64,000 nucleotides of DNA from Mesorhizobium sp. WSM3859 (GTDB taxonomy: Bacteria > Pseudomonadota > Alphaproteobacteria > Rhizobiales > Rhizobiaceae): positions 62,001 to 126,000 of the forward strand of contig NZ_NSGG01000007.1 of assembly GCF_002295065.1 (NCBI RefSeq). Direction: 5' to 3'. Shown here one piece after another: positions 46,611 to 56,326 of this stretch; position 1 is the stretch's first letter, and every line of letters starts with the position of its first letter. A program made the translations under genes and the position numbers. Below the pieces are notes generated by a model that did not search any database, was not told the DNA's origin, and saw only the letters and a program-made list of their open reading frames with translations.

Positions 46611-48296
46611 TCAATGGCAACAGCAAACGTCCAATAGTACGCTTGTTCGGCACAGGCATGACGAGGTGATCGCAACATCCGCCTTGACAAGCGCCGCCGC
46701 TAGCTTCGCCTGCAATCCCGGCAGCTCGTCTTTCTCGCCGCGGCGCTTCAGGCATTCGACCAGACCGTGCAGCGCCCAGACATTGTCCGGGTGCTGGGCG
46801 CAGCGTTGCACGGCGCCGCTCAAGCCCAGATCGTCGCGATAGACCTGCTCGGCCTCCGCCGCATGGCCCTGGTCGAGCAGCAGCGCCGCCAGCGCGTGGC
46901 GCGGCGGATGCATCCAGGCCCAAGGCTCGGTGTAGGAGAGATTGTCGTCGAGCTCGACCGCGCGCCGCAGATGATCATAGGCCTCGTCATGCCGGCCCTG
47001 GTGATAGGCGAGCTCGCCGTCGAGCAGCGCCGCGCCCACCGCGAGCGAGGCTTTTGTCGGGTTGCTGAGGAAACGGCGCTCCGCCGGAATGCCGTCGATT
47101 TGCCGGCTGAACAGCTCGCGCTCGCGCTCGGCGTCAGCGAATTGGCGAAGCGTCGCGTGCGCCACGCCCTTGGCGTAGTGCTGCAGCGCGGCGGTCACCA
47201 CATAGAGGTCGGGCTCGCTATTCATCGGCTCGTCAATGATCTCGCGCCAGCGCCCGAAGCGCACCTGAACATGCGATTTCATCGCGTGATAGCCCTCGAC
47301 CGTCTGCGTCAGCTTCGGCCGCTCGGGAATGCTGACGACATCGCGCGTCACCAGGCTGCGCACCTTGTCGGCGGCCCAGAGCGCCGGCCGGTATTGGCCG
47401 AGGAACATGCAGGTGAACATCATCAGATGCAGGTCGTGGCAGCAGCCGAGCAGGTAATACGTCGGCTCGCCCGCATAGGCGAGGTAGAGGTCGTTGGCGC
47501 GCACCGCCTTCTCGCTGGCGAGCTTCGCCTTCTCATACTCGCCACAGAGCACGTAAATGTGCCCCGGCATGTGGTTCATATGGCCAGCATCCGGGCACAT
47601 CGTGCCCAGCCGCTCCGCCGAGCGCATGCCGCGCTCCGGCTGCGTCGACATTTCGAGCAGATGGATGTGGAGATGCAGCGCCGCCGGGTGTGGCGCAGTG
47701 CCGGCTTCGTCCGAGAGCCGGATCGAGCGCTCGCAGATTTCCAGCGCTTCGAGCACATCCGAATTCGGCGCCGGCTCGCCGTTCCGGAGGTTCCACAGCC
47801 GCCGCACCGTGCGCATCATCAGCGCCTCGACCGTCAGCGCCATCACGTCATGGTCGTCGGGATGGTCGCGATAGACTTCGCGCATGGCGGCGGCATAGGC
47901 GTCGTCCCATTTTTCGAACTCGGCGGCGCTCACGCCATGCGGCTTCTGAAAGCGGGCGCTGAGCGCCTCGATCAGCCGCCGTTCGACAGGGCTCGCGCTC
48001 GCCGCATTGGCTTGCGCCAGCCGCACATGCTCGAAACAGCGCCTGGCGACACGGTCGGCTTCGGCCTTGCCATGCTCCTTCCAGGTCAGATTGTAGAAAG
48101 GGCCGGCGGCATAGGCGATGCCCCAATGGACGAAAGCGCAGCCCGGATCGCTCTCCAGCGCCTTCTCGAACCACTTTATCCCTTCCTCATGGTTGAAGCC
48201 GTAGCACCAGTTCAGCCCGATATCGAACCAGCGCCGTGTCTCGGCCGAGGATGTGGAGATGGGGCGGCGATAGGTGCCGAGGTCGAAGTGGTCCAT
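46611..48296 (-). CDS. TPR repeat protein with Cys-rich C-terminus
   Basis: 561 aa, predicted entirely helical and cytoplasmic (no signal peptide). Tetratricopeptide-type repeats are visible at 25-60 (WFDIGLNWCYGFNHEEGIKWF), around 250-300 and 430-540. The protein ends with a Cys-rich tail (SSCLCR followed by LLDVCCCH), five Cys within about 16 residues. Similar proteins are widespread in Proteobacteria without a known job. The ATG at 48296 is chosen at the family-like MDHFDLGTYRRP start; the longer frame to 48383 lacks character. Confidence 0.8.
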   Translation of the reverse strand: MDHFDLGTYRRPISTSSAETRRWFDIGLNWCYGFNHEEGIKWFEKALESDPGCAFVHWGIAYAAGPFYNLTWKEHGKAEADRVARRCFEHVRLAQANAASASPVERRLIEALSARFQKPHGVSAAEFEKWDDAYAAAMREVYRDHPDDHDVMALTVEALMMRTVRRLWNLRNGEPAPNSDVLEALEICERSIRLSDEAGTAPHPAALHLHIHLLEMSTQPERGMRSAERLGTMCPDAGHMNHMPGHIYVLCGEYEKAKLASEKAVRANDLYLAYAGEPTYYLLGCCHDLHLMMFTCMFLGQYRPALWAADKVRSLVTRDVVSIPERPKLTQTVEGYHAMKSHVQVRFGRWREIIDEPMNSEPDLYVVTAALQHYAKGVAHATLRQFADAERERELFSRQIDGIPAERRFLSNPTKASLAVGAALLDGELAYHQGRHDEAYDHLRRAVELDDNLSYTEPWAWMHPPRHALAALLLDQGHAAEAEQVYRDDLGLSGAVQRCAQHPDNVWALHGLVECLKRRGEKDELPGLQAKLAAALVKADVAITSSCLCRTSVLLDVCCCH

Positions 48297-48379
48297 GCCC
48301 GATTGTTTCTCGCATCGAGCCGGCGAAAACCGGTCACGCGCAATCTGTGCCGAAAGACGCGGGCTTGGCAAACGGCTTC

Positions 48380-49504
48380 TCAACTGTCGAACCGCGCGGG
48401 ACGAAACGGCTCAAGCAACGGACTGGGCTCGCCGCTGACGATCTCGCCCGCCAGCAACTCGCCCGCGACGAGACCGAGCGTGGCACCGCTGTGGCTGAAG
48501 ACGACGTTGTAGCCTGGAATGCCGGCCAGCTGGCCGATCACCGGTTCGCCATCGGCCGGTATCGGCTTCGGTCCCATGTGATGGCTTTCCAGCGCCAATT
48601 TCGGATTGCCTTCCAGCACCTTGGAGGCCTCCTCGAGCAGACCCCGGATCGTCGATGGCTTGGCCTCGTAGCTACCGTCGTCGCGCACGATGACTTCTTC
48701 CTCGGACCAGGCCGAGTCGAGCGCGAAACCGCCGTTGGGGGTCGGCCGAATGGCGACACGCGGCGTGTTGAGCACGGCGCGCAGCGGATGGTGGACTGGC
48801 TTGCTGAAGAGGAGCAGCGCGCGCGTCGTGCCGTCACCAACGCGCCGGCCTGCTTTTGCCGCCATGGCCGGCACCGCCGGGCCGGTCGCGACCACGACGG
48901 CGTCGGCATCGATAGCCAGGCCGGAGGAGGTCCTCACGCCGGTCGCCCGGCCATTGGCGAGAACAACATCGGCAGCGCCGGCATCGGTGATAATCCGGCC
49001 GCCGCGTTCACCGAAATCCCGCAGCAGCAGGCCGATAAGCGAAGGCAGATCGACCCAGCCTTCGCCGGCATTGAAGATGGCGCCTTGGCGAGAAACAGCC
49101 TTTGCGTCGACGCCTGGCGTGACGGCGGCGATCTCGGCGGGCGCGAGCAGCCGCGTCTCGTAACCGATCGCCTGTTCGTGGCGGAAGATTTCCTCGATCT
49201 GGTTGGCGGCGTTGTCGGCGTCCCAGGTGAGCCCGCCGTCAAGCCGCAGCCAGGCGCGGCAATCCTGCCCGGCTGCGAACTTCCGGTAGCGGTCGAGGCC
49301 CGCGATGCGCAGCGCATGGTAGGCGGCCGAGCGCTTGCGCGCCGAGTTGAGCCAGGCGAGTGAGCGCGACGACGCGCCGTTGGCGACCGGCCCGTCGCTG
49401 ACGATCGTCACTTGCGCGCCGAGCCGGGCGAGATGAACGGCGGTTGAGACGCCGAAAACGCCAGCGCCGATGACGGCGACCTTGAGGGCAGATTTTTCAG
49501 TCAT
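48380..49504 (-). CDS. FAD-dependent amino acid oxidase-type oxidoreductase
   Basis: 374 aa DAO/glycine-oxidase superfamily flavoprotein. FAD Rossmann motif VAVIGAGVFGVSTA at 9-22; family blocks RSLAWLNSARKRS near 46 and the C-terminal GYNVVFSHSGATLG near 335. It probably oxidises a D- or N-substituted amino acid to the oxo acid. It follows an amino-acid ABC importer on the same strand (55-base gap), so it likely acts on what that importer brings in. Substrate unknown. Confidence 0.87.
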   Translation of the reverse strand: MTEKSALKVAVIGAGVFGVSTAVHLARLGAQVTIVSDGPVANGASSRSLAWLNSARKRSAAYHALRIAGLDRYRKFAAGQDCRAWLRLDGGLTWDADNAANQIEEIFRHEQAIGYETRLLAPAEIAAVTPGVDAKAVSRQGAIFNAGEGWVDLPSLIGLLLRDFGERGGRIITDAGAADVVLANGRATGVRTSSGLAIDADAVVVATGPAVPAMAAKAGRRVGDGTTRALLLFSKPVHHPLRAVLNTPRVAIRPTPNGGFALDSAWSEEEVIVRDDGSYEAKPSTIRGLLEEASKVLEGNPKLALESHHMGPKPIPADGEPVIGQLAGIPGYNVVFSHSGATLGLVAGELLAGEIVSGEPSPLLEPFRPARFDS

Positions 49505-49559
49505 TAATGCAGCTTTCGATGATCGGGCTTTGGCTTGGGAGAGGGCGCGGCGGCATCGC

Positions 49560-51080
49560 TCACAGCACCTCGGCGAGAAATTGCCGGAGTCTTGGGCTTT
49601 TCGGCCGGTCGAATATCTCCGCCGGCGGGCCGACCTCGACGATGCGGCCCTCGTCCATGAAGGCGACCTGGTCGGCCACCTTGCGCGCGAACCCCATCTC
49701 ATGGGTGACGACGATCATCGTCATGCCGCGCCGGCCGAGATCGGCCATCAGGTTGAGCACGCCCTTGACCAGCTCCGGGTCAAGGGCGCTGGTCACCTCG
49801 TCGAAGAGGATGACCTCGGGGTCCATGGCCAGCGCGCGGGCGATCGCCACGCGCTGCTGCTGGCCGCCGGAGAGGCGGCTCGGCCGGTAGTCCGCGCGGG
49901 CGGCAAGGCCCACTTCGGCTAGGCGCGCCTCGGCTGTGCGATGTGCCTGGCTTCCCGCCATGCCCTTGATCCTGGTCAGCGCCAGCATGACGTTCTCGAT
50001 CGCCGTGTGGTTCGGAAACAGGTTGAAATGCTGGAACACCATACCGACGCGGCGGCGAAGCTGCTCCGGTTGCATCGCCAGAATGCTCTCGCCGTCGAGC
50101 AGGACGTCACCGGCCTTGGGCTCGACCAGCCGGTTGAGGCACCGCAGCAGTGTCGATTTCCCTGACCCCGATGGACCGATCACGCAGGTGACCGTCCCTG
50201 GCTCGACCTTGAGCCTTATCTCTTTCAGCACCTGCAGTTCGCCATAGGCCATGTCGAGGTCGCGCACCTCGAGGCTGCCGGCCTTGATGGCCGGCCGTGC
50301 CGTTGCCGGGGTCCTGCCCGTCATGTCCTTCAACTCGCCGACCTCGACCAGGCCGCTGACGGCGGCGCCCGGTTTCTGCCTGCCGAGCCGCAGACGGTTG
50401 TCGATGTGGTTGACCACATGGGTCAGCGGCACCGTGATGATCAGATAGAACATGCCGGCCAGAAGCAGCGGCGACAGATTGCCGGTGACCACTGCCTGGT
50501 CCTGGCCGATGCGGAAAATCTCACGCTCGGAGGCAAGCAGGCCGAGGAAATAGACAAGGCTGGAATCCTTGACGTTGCCGATGAACTGATTGACCAAAGC
50601 GGGCAGCACGCGGCGTATGCCCTGCGGAATGACGATCAGCCGCATGCCCTGGCCATAGCTCATGGAGAGCGCGCGGCACGCCTCCATCTGACCGCTCTCG
50701 ACGCTCTGGATCCCTGAGCGGAAAATCTCACCGATATAGGCGCCGGCAATCAGGCTCAGCGCCAGGATGCCGAGCGGGTAAGGCGAGGGGCCGAATAGCT
50801 CGCGGCCGATGCGGGCAAAACCCTGGCCGATCAAAAGAATGGTGAGGATCGCCGGCAGCCCGCGAAAGATGTCGGTATAGACGCGCGCCGGAATCCGCAG
50901 CCAGCCAGAGCGCGAGATGCCCATGACCGCAAGCATCATGCCTATGACGATGCCGAGCACCGTCGAAGCCGCGGCCAGGATCAGCGTGTTCTTCAAGCCG
51001 ACCATGAGCAACGACGGCAGCACCGATGCCATCGCGTCCCAATCGAAGAAGCTGCGCTGAAGGTTTTCTAACCAATTCAT
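49560..51080 (-). CDS. Amino-acid ABC transporter, fused permease and ATP-binding protein
   Basis: 506 aa natural fusion. Residues 1-230 are a HisM/GlnP-type permease with about five helices and the EAA-loop MEACRALSMSYGQGMRLIVIPQ. A linker rich in Gly, Ala and Thr (about 232-262) follows. Residues 263-506 are a polar-amino-acid ATPase: Walker A GPSGSGKST, signature LSGGQQQR, Walker B VILFDEVTSALD. Both halves are usually separate genes. Lies between the binding-protein gene (100-base gap) and the FAD oxidase. Confidence 0.9.
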   Translation of the reverse strand: MNWLENLQRSFFDWDAMASVLPSLLMVGLKNTLILAAASTVLGIVIGMMLAVMGISRSGWLRIPARVYTDIFRGLPAILTILLIGQGFARIGRELFGPSPYPLGILALSLIAGAYIGEIFRSGIQSVESGQMEACRALSMSYGQGMRLIVIPQGIRRVLPALVNQFIGNVKDSSLVYFLGLLASEREIFRIGQDQAVVTGNLSPLLLAGMFYLIITVPLTHVVNHIDNRLRLGRQKPGAAVSGLVEVGELKDMTGRTPATARPAIKAGSLEVRDLDMAYGELQVLKEIRLKVEPGTVTCVIGPSGSGKSTLLRCLNRLVEPKAGDVLLDGESILAMQPEQLRRRVGMVFQHFNLFPNHTAIENVMLALTRIKGMAGSQAHRTAEARLAEVGLAARADYRPSRLSGGQQQRVAIARALAMDPEVILFDEVTSALDPELVKGVLNLMADLGRRGMTMIVVTHEMGFARKVADQVAFMDEGRIVEVGPPAEIFDRPKSPRLRQFLAEVL

Positions 51081-51180
51081 TCGCCAACCTGCCTTGCTCG
51101 GCGACGGAATTGCCCGTCGCGCGATCGCTTATGGCCTGCCTGAAAGGCCGTCGGCATTCGCGCCGGCGGCAGTTTGCAGG

Positions 51181-52017
51181 TCAGTTCTTCTTGGGGAGAT
51201 ATTGCTCCGGCATCGGCGATCCAGGGAACCATTTCTGGTAGAGGTCGCGCCAGGTGCCGTCCTGCATGGCTTCGTGGATGCCCTTGTTCAGCGCCTCGCG
51301 AAAAGCGTCGTTGCCCTTGCGGATAACGAAGCCAGCTGGCGCGTCGAAAGACGGGACGTTGATGGCGATCTTAAGCGCCGCATAGCGCTCGCCATATTGT
51401 TTGGCCGCCTCATAGTCGAGGAAGTGTCCGTCGATCGTGCCATTGTTGAGCGCGGCGATAGCCGAGTTGTTGTCCGGGAATTTTACCAGGTCGGTATTGG
51501 CAAAATTCTTGGTAGCGTAGATTTCCTGCAGCGTGCCCTGGACGACGCCGAGGCGCTTGCCGGCAAGGCCTTCGGCGCTGGTGATCTTGGGGTTTGACGT
51601 CAGCACGGACAGGTATCCGGCAAGATAGCCGTCGGAAAAGTCGACCGTTTGCTTGCGTTTCTCCGTCGTTCCGATGGCCGCGACGGCCACATCGAAGCGC
51701 TGGTTGGCGACGGACGGCATCAGCGCCGAGAACTCCTGCCCAGTGAAGGTCACCTGGTCCGGCTTGAAGCCCATCCGGCCGACCACGTTGAGGAAGAATT
51801 CGAGATCGAACCCAGTGAACTTGCCGTCGGCGGTGGTGAAGGCATAGGGCTTGGCGTCGCCCATCGTGCCGACGCTGATCGTCTTTGGATCGATGAGATT
51901 GTAGGGATTGTCCGCCGCCCAGGCCTTGGGGAGCCAAAGCGCCGCCAGCGCGATGGCGAGGAAGACCGGGCCGATGCGCTGCCGCCGGCTCACTGTGAAA
52001 AGACCTCTTATGCTCAT
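51181..52017 (-). CDS. Amino-acid ABC transporter substrate-binding protein (family 3)
   Basis: 278 aa periplasmic protein. A signal peptide with basic N-region (SRRQR) and hydrophobic core ends around residue 34 (KAWA). Solute-binding family 3 blocks: [43 protein letters not shown] and [12 protein letters not shown]. First gene of the operon; its promoter region faces the LacI regulator and holds two identical palindromes. Ligand not readable. Confidence 0.9.
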   Translation of the reverse strand: MSIRGLFTVSRRQRIGPVFLAIALAALWLPKAWAADNPYNLIDPKTISVGTMGDAKPYAFTTADGKFTGFDLEFFLNVVGRMGFKPDQVTFTGQEFSALMPSVANQRFDVAVAAIGTTEKRKQTVDFSDGYLAGYLSVLTSNPKITSAEGLAGKRLGVVQGTLQEIYATKNFANTDLVKFPDNNSAIAALNNGTIDGHFLDYEAAKQYGERYAALKIAINVPSFDAPAGFVIRKGNDAFREALNKGIHEAMQDGTWRDLYQKWFPGSPMPEQYLPKKN

Positions 52018-52123
52018 TGGTTGTTCTCCACTCTGAAGATCGGTTCAAGCCGGGCTTTCGAGACAGCCCGGCGGCCAATTCGACACGGTTTCCGATGCGG
52101 CGCCTCTCGGCGCTCTTTTCTTG

Positions 52124-52159
52124 TGAGACCGGTCTCAATTGTGAATGAGACCGGTCTCT
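52124..52159. promoter_or_regulatory. Paired LacI-type operators and promoter
   Basis: TGAGACCGGTCTCA (52124-52137, a perfect 14-base palindrome) and TGAGACCGGTCTCT (52146-52159), with centres 22 bases apart, about two helical turns. The second runs straight into TTGACA (52159-52164), a consensus -35 for the lacI-like gene with a weak -10 near 52182. This arrangement suits cooperative repression of both divergent units. Confidence 0.75.
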
Positions 52160-52220
52160 TGACATTTGTAGGCACAGCGACGACCATCCGTCAACGAATT
52201 TGAAAGCGACTGCCCAAGAA

Positions 52221-53279
52221 ATGAATCGCCCATCCAAGGCTCCCTCCGTCACCGTCAGCGACGTCGCCCGCGAAGCCAAGGTTTCGAAGGCGACGGCGGC
52301 GCGCGTACTGGGCGGCTACGGCACGGTGAGCGAGACAGTTCGCGCGGCCGTGCTGGAAGCAGCCAGGGCGCTCGACTACCGGCCGAACGAGCTCGCGCGC
52401 AGCATGACAACCGGGCGCTCCGGCAGCATCGGCGTAGTCGTCGGCGATATCGAGAACCCGTTCTTCTCGCTTGCCGTGCGCGGCATCAGCGACGTGGCGC
52501 GCTTGTCGGGCATCAACGTCATCCTCGCGAATTCGGGCGAGGACGTCGAAGCGGAGAAGAACGCGATCCGCGTCCTCCTGGCCAAGCAGGTCGATGGCTT
52601 GATCGTGACGCCGGCCCAATCCGGGGAGATCGCGCATCTAAAGGAGATCGCCTGCCCGCTGGCGCTGCTCGACCGCGCCCTGCCGGAGCTTGCCGTCGAC
52701 ACCGTCACCGTCGACGACCGCAACGCCGCGCTGCGGGCCACTCGCATTCTGACCAGGGCAGGCCATCGACGGATCGCTTATGTCACTGCGGCGATGTTGT
52801 CGGGGGACTTTCGCGGCGCTGCGTCCAGGATTAACACCTCGACGGTGCGCGAGCGCATCCTCGGCTTTATCGAGGCTTGTCGCGAGGCGGACATCGAAGG
52901 GGCGGAGCGCAATATCCATTTCGGCAGCGGGCGATCGGAAAGCGCGCACGCCTTGATGCAGCGCCTGCTCAAAAGCGCAGAGCGGCCGACGGCGATCCTC
53001 GCCTCCGACAGCGTCGTGGCGCTGGAGTTGTTCAAGGCAATCCGCGAATGCGGCCTCAGCATCCCTCAAGACATATCGCTGATCACCTTCCACGATGCCG
53101 ACTGGACAAGCGTGACCACGCCGCCGATCACCGTCATCGACCAGCCGGTCTATGCGCTCGGTAAATCGGTGGCGGAACTGTTGATACGCCGCCTGAAAGG
53201 TGACGACCGTCCGCCCGAAAGGATCGTGCTGCCCACGACGATCATCGAACGGATGTCGGTCGGCCCGTCAGAAGCTTGA
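52221..53279 (+). CDS. LacI family transcriptional repressor
   Basis: 352 aa. N-terminal helix-turn-helix with hinge: VTVSDVAREAKVSKATAARVL at about 14-34 and YRPNELARSMTTGRSG near 60. The C-terminal periplasmic-binding-like sensor includes DNR-like GDIENPFFS and ILASDSVVALELF. The ATG at 52221 is preferred to a TTG at 52200, which would lie close to the -10. It is divergent from the ABC importer operon and the two palindromes between them are its likely sites. Unusually, an amino-acid-type uptake and oxidase set is under a LacI rather than LysR or GntR regulator. Confidence 0.9.
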   Translation: MNRPSKAPSVTVSDVAREAKVSKATAARVLGGYGTVSETVRAAVLEAARALDYRPNELARSMTTGRSGSIGVVVGDIENPFFSLAVRGISDVARLSGINVILANSGEDVEAEKNAIRVLLAKQVDGLIVTPAQSGEIAHLKEIACPLALLDRALPELAVDTVTVDDRNAALRATRILTRAGHRRIAYVTAAMLSGDFRGAASRINTSTVRERILGFIEACREADIEGAERNIHFGSGRSESAHALMQRLLKSAERPTAILASDSVVALELFKAIRECGLSIPQDISLITFHDADWTSVTTPPITVIDQPVYALGKSVAELLIRRLKGDDRPPERIVLPTTIIERMSVGPSEA

Positions 53280-53294
53280 GCGCTGAAAAGCGGC

Positions 53295-53325
53295 GGCCGG
53301 CGCGGCTCGGAACACCGCGCCGGCC
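53295..53325 (-). terminator. Hairpin between convergent lacI-like gene and SBP gene
   Basis: GGCCGGCGCGG (53295-53305) pairs perfectly with CCGCGCCGGCC (53315-53325). Read on the minus strand the stem is followed by a short T-run (GCTTTTC), so it best serves the solute-binding-protein gene whose stop is at 53345. Confidence 0.6.
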
Positions 53326-53344
53326 TCGTGCCGTCCCGGGAGGA

Positions 53345-54985
53345 TCAGCTCTCCAGCCACACCTTTTCGAAATGCTGCTCGAGTGCCTGGTGCTGTTCGC
53401 AGCCCTGCACGCCCTTGCGATAGGTGCGGTAGACCGAGCGCCAGTAGGGCTGGATGATGATGCCCGAGTCGCGCAAATTGGTCTCGATCTTGGCCATGAT
53501 CTCCTTGCGTTGCTCGGCGTCCGGCGTCGCAAGCGCCTTGTCGAGAAGCTCGTCGAACTCCTTGTTCGCATAGGCGCTTTCGTTCCAGGCCGCGCCCGAT
53601 TTATAGGCCAAAGCCAGCACTTGGACGCCGAGCGGGCGGCCGAGCCACTCAGTGCAGGAATAGGGGAACTTGCTCCAGTCGTTCCAGAAGGTCGCGGCCG
53701 GCAGCACGGTGCGCTTGATCTTGAGGCCCGCCTCGCGGATCTGTGCTGCGATCGCGTCGGCGGTGCTCTTCTGCCATTCGATGTCGACGGAGATCAGCTC
53801 ATATTCATGGTCGGCTTTGCCGGCTTCCGCGATCAGCTTCTTGGCCTGGTCGACATCGCGCCTCGCAGGGCCGATATCGGCGAATTCCGGATGCATCGGG
53901 CCGACATGGTGGTTGTCGGCGGGTTTTCCGCGGCCGTCGAGGCCGAGCTTCAGCACGGCCGCATTGTCGACGGCAAGCTGGGCGGCGCGGCGCACCTTGA
54001 CGTCGTCATAGGGCGCGTTGGAGACATTGAAGCGCGCCACGATGGTCGAGCCGGTGGCGATCTCGGAATTCTGCAAGCCCATTTTGTCGGTCTGCGAGAC
54101 GGCGTCCGATGCGGTCTCATGGTCAGTGTCGATCTCGCCGGATTCGAAGGCCGACAGCATGGCGTTGGGATCGGAACCGTAATCGACCCATTTGATGCCG
54201 TCGAGATAGAACTCGCCCTTCCACCAGGGCTTGTCCTTGCGCTTCACCTCCGCGCCCGTCTCGGCGTCCCAGCTCACCAGCTCGCAAGGGCCGGTGGTGA
54301 TGGCCAAAGCCTTCTTCGGGTCGGCGTCGCCCTCATAGGAGCGGTGCATGATCAGCGCCGGATAGTCCGCCATGCCGGCGATCAGCGAGATGTCGGGCTT
54401 GGGCAGGTTGAGCTTGACGGTGTAGTCGTCGACCTTCTGGATGCCGCCGTCGACCGGCTTCTTGGTGTCGGCATTGACCAGCGCGCCCATGCGCGCGGCG
54501 ACCGAATTGCCGGCCACCGAGGCATCGCACCAGCGGTTGAGGTTGTGGATCACGTCGTCGGCGTTGAATGTGTCGCCGTTCGACCAGGTGATGCCCTTGC
54601 GCACGTGAAGCGTGATCGTCTTGGCGTCGTCGCTGGTTTCCCAGCTTTCCAGCAGCCAGGGCTCGAAGGAGAAGTCGGTGTTCCAGCGCACCAGATATTC
54701 GTTGCACTGGCGCGCGACATTCGACATTTCGACGCCGTCAAAGGTGCGTGGATCCTTGAAGCCTTTGACGTTCATGGCGACGCGCAGCACGCCGCCCTTT
54801 TTCGGTTCGGCGGCGCGGGCAGGCGAGGGGACAATCCCGCCCAGCGCCATCGCGCCGGCGGCGCTGACGCCAAAGCCGGCCATCAGCGCCAGATATTCGC
54901 GCCGGCTGATCGCGCTCTTCTTGAAGTCGTCGGCGATCGGCCTGGCACGCGGGTGCAGTTTCCTGTCGGTCAGCATGAATTTCAT
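53345..54985 (-). CDS. Tat-exported ABC solute-binding protein (family 5)
   Basis: 546 aa periplasmic protein of the dipeptide/oligopeptide (DppA-like) family. The N-terminus has a twin-arginine signal, [11 protein letters not shown] at 27-37, a hydrophobic stretch to about 55 and an ARAA cleavage near 59. Family blocks: [15 protein letters not shown] near 135, [14 protein letters not shown] and [16 protein letters not shown] before the ATG at 54985. No permease or ATPase gene lies next to it; the nearest same-strand genes are the esterase cassette upstream. Transport partner and ligand unknown. Confidence 0.88.
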   Translation of the reverse strand: MKFMLTDRKLHPRARPIADDFKKSAISRREYLALMAGFGVSAAGAMALGGIVPSPARAAEPKKGGVLRVAMNVKGFKDPRTFDGVEMSNVARQCNEYLVRWNTDFSFEPWLLESWETSDDAKTITLHVRKGITWSNGDTFNADDVIHNLNRWCDASVAGNSVAARMGALVNADTKKPVDGGIQKVDDYTVKLNLPKPDISLIAGMADYPALIMHRSYEGDADPKKALAITTGPCELVSWDAETGAEVKRKDKPWWKGEFYLDGIKWVDYGSDPNAMLSAFESGEIDTDHETASDAVSQTDKMGLQNSEIATGSTIVARFNVSNAPYDDVKVRRAAQLAVDNAAVLKLGLDGRGKPADNHHVGPMHPEFADIGPARRDVDQAKKLIAEAGKADHEYELISVDIEWQKSTADAIAAQIREAGLKIKRTVLPAATFWNDWSKFPYSCTEWLGRPLGVQVLALAYKSGAAWNESAYANKEFDELLDKALATPDAEQRKEIMAKIETNLRDSGIIIQPYWRSVYRTYRKGVQGCEQHQALEQHFEKVWLES

Positions 54986-55214
54986 CGTCGTTCCCTCTGT
55001 TGTTGGCGCACGTTGCCCGCGCGGCGGTCTGTTGGGGGCAACGACTTGCACGAGCCAACGGTCGCCCCGGGATCGCCAGGCGCGGGGGCGGATGCGACCG
55101 CCAGGGCGCCGTTGCCTGCAAGGGAATGATAGGTCCGCTTTCCGCGGTGAAATGTTTGGTTTTCCGCAGTTCTTGTGCGCTGTTCCGCAGGCTAAAGTTG
55201 ACTCAGACGCCGTC

Positions 55215-55343
55215 GCCCCCTCATCCGGCCGCTTCGCGGCCACCTTCTCCCCGAGGGGAGAAGAGGTTCGCGCCGGCGCTGACAGGCTCCTCTCCCCTTG
55301 GGGAGAGGTCAGCCGAGCGAAGCGGAGGCTGGGTGAGGGGGAG
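55215..55343. repeat. Multi-hairpin intergenic repeat, family B, copy 2
   Basis: Outer arms CGCCCCCTCA and TGAGGGGGAGCG enclose GGCCGCTTCGCGGCC, CTTCTCCCC/GGGGAGAAG, CCTCTCCCC/GGGGAGAGG and AGCCGAGCGAAGCGGAGGCT. It differs from 15637-15766 at a few positions only, mainly in the loops. It lies in the 364-base gap 54986-55349 between the solute-binding-protein gene and the esterase gene; the rest of the gap shows only a probable promoter region for the former. Confidence 0.85.
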
Positions 55344-55349
55344 CGCCCT

Positions 55350-56321
55350 TCAATACGGCCACTCGCCCCGCCCAAGCGCGCCGATATCCGCAACAATCCT
55401 TGCAAACGCCTCCGCTGCCCTTGGCACCGTGGAACGCGCTCGTAGGAAACTGTGTACCAGCCGGGGCTCCTCGCGCCATGTCGCCCACCCACCGACGGCC
55501 AGGATGCGGTCGCGGTAGGTCTTGCCATCTGAGGAAAGCGGATCGCATTCGGCGGTGACGATGATGGTCGGCGGCAGGCCTGAGAAATCGTGGTCTTGAA
55601 GCGGCGAGAACGTCGGGTCGTCCAAAGCCTGACCGGGTGTCGACCGGACCCGTCGATAGAACTCGATATTGGCGAGCGTCAGCAGCGGCGCTTCGGCATG
55701 CTCAACATAAGAGCGCCCGCTCTCGTCGCCGCCCAGGCCGGGATAGATTAACATCTGCCCGATCGCGTGCCGGGGATGGCGGCGGGTCGCCTGCGCCACC
55801 GCCGCGGCCAGGTTGCCGCCGGCGCTCTCGCCGCAAAGCACGATCGGCAGCGTGCTGGTCGCCGCGACCCATTCGAACACGGCCAGCGCATCGTTGAAGG
55901 AGGCCGGGTGCAGATGCTCCGGCGCCAACCGGTAGTCGGCCGAGATTACTTCGAAACCGGTGCCGGCGCAGATCTCGGCGCAGATGTCGTCGTGACTGTC
56001 GAGATCGCCGAGCACGAAGCCGCCGCCATGATAGTAGAGGACGATCGCCGCCGCCTTGCCCGCCATGCGATAGCGGCGGACCGGGATCGGATGCGAGCCC
56101 GTCGCTACGAGGCCGTCGCTGGCCATGACGCCCTCCGGACGACCCTGGTGAAACGCCACGCACATCCGATCATAGACGGCGCGCTGCTCGGGTATGGATG
56201 CGGCAACGATCTCCGGCGGGTACCAGCTGTTGACCCGGTCGATATAGTCCCAGAGCTCCCGGTCGAGCCGGTCGGCATATTTGCCGCGGCTCGCCGCCGG
56301 ATCGGCTGGGGCGCTGGTCAT
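55350..56321 (-). CDS. Alpha/beta hydrolase (HSL-type esterase)
   Basis: 323 aa hormone-sensitive-lipase-family esterase. Oxyanion hole [11 protein letters not shown] near 95, nucleophile Ser166 in CGESAGGNL, catalytic Asp expected in [11 protein letters not shown] near 262 and His in RLVHSFLR near 291. The ATG at 56321 is five bases after the hydrolase upstream, so the two are co-transcribed. The substrate is unknown; a side-chain ester of the compound handled by the cassette is plausible. Confidence 0.87.
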   Translation of the reverse strand: MTSAPADPAASRGKYADRLDRELWDYIDRVNSWYPPEIVAASIPEQRAVYDRMCVAFHQGRPEGVMASDGLVATGSHPIPVRRYRMAGKAAAIVLYYHGGGFVLGDLDSHDDICAEICAGTGFEVISADYRLAPEHLHPASFNDALAVFEWVAATSTLPIVLCGESAGGNLAAAVAQATRRHPRHAIGQMLIYPGLGGDESGRSYVEHAEAPLLTLANIEFYRRVRSTPGQALDDPTFSPLQDHDFSGLPPTIIVTAECDPLSSDGKTYRDRILAVGGWATWREEPRLVHSFLRARSTVPRAAEAFARIVADIGALGRGEWPY

Positions 56322-56326
56322 CGCCG

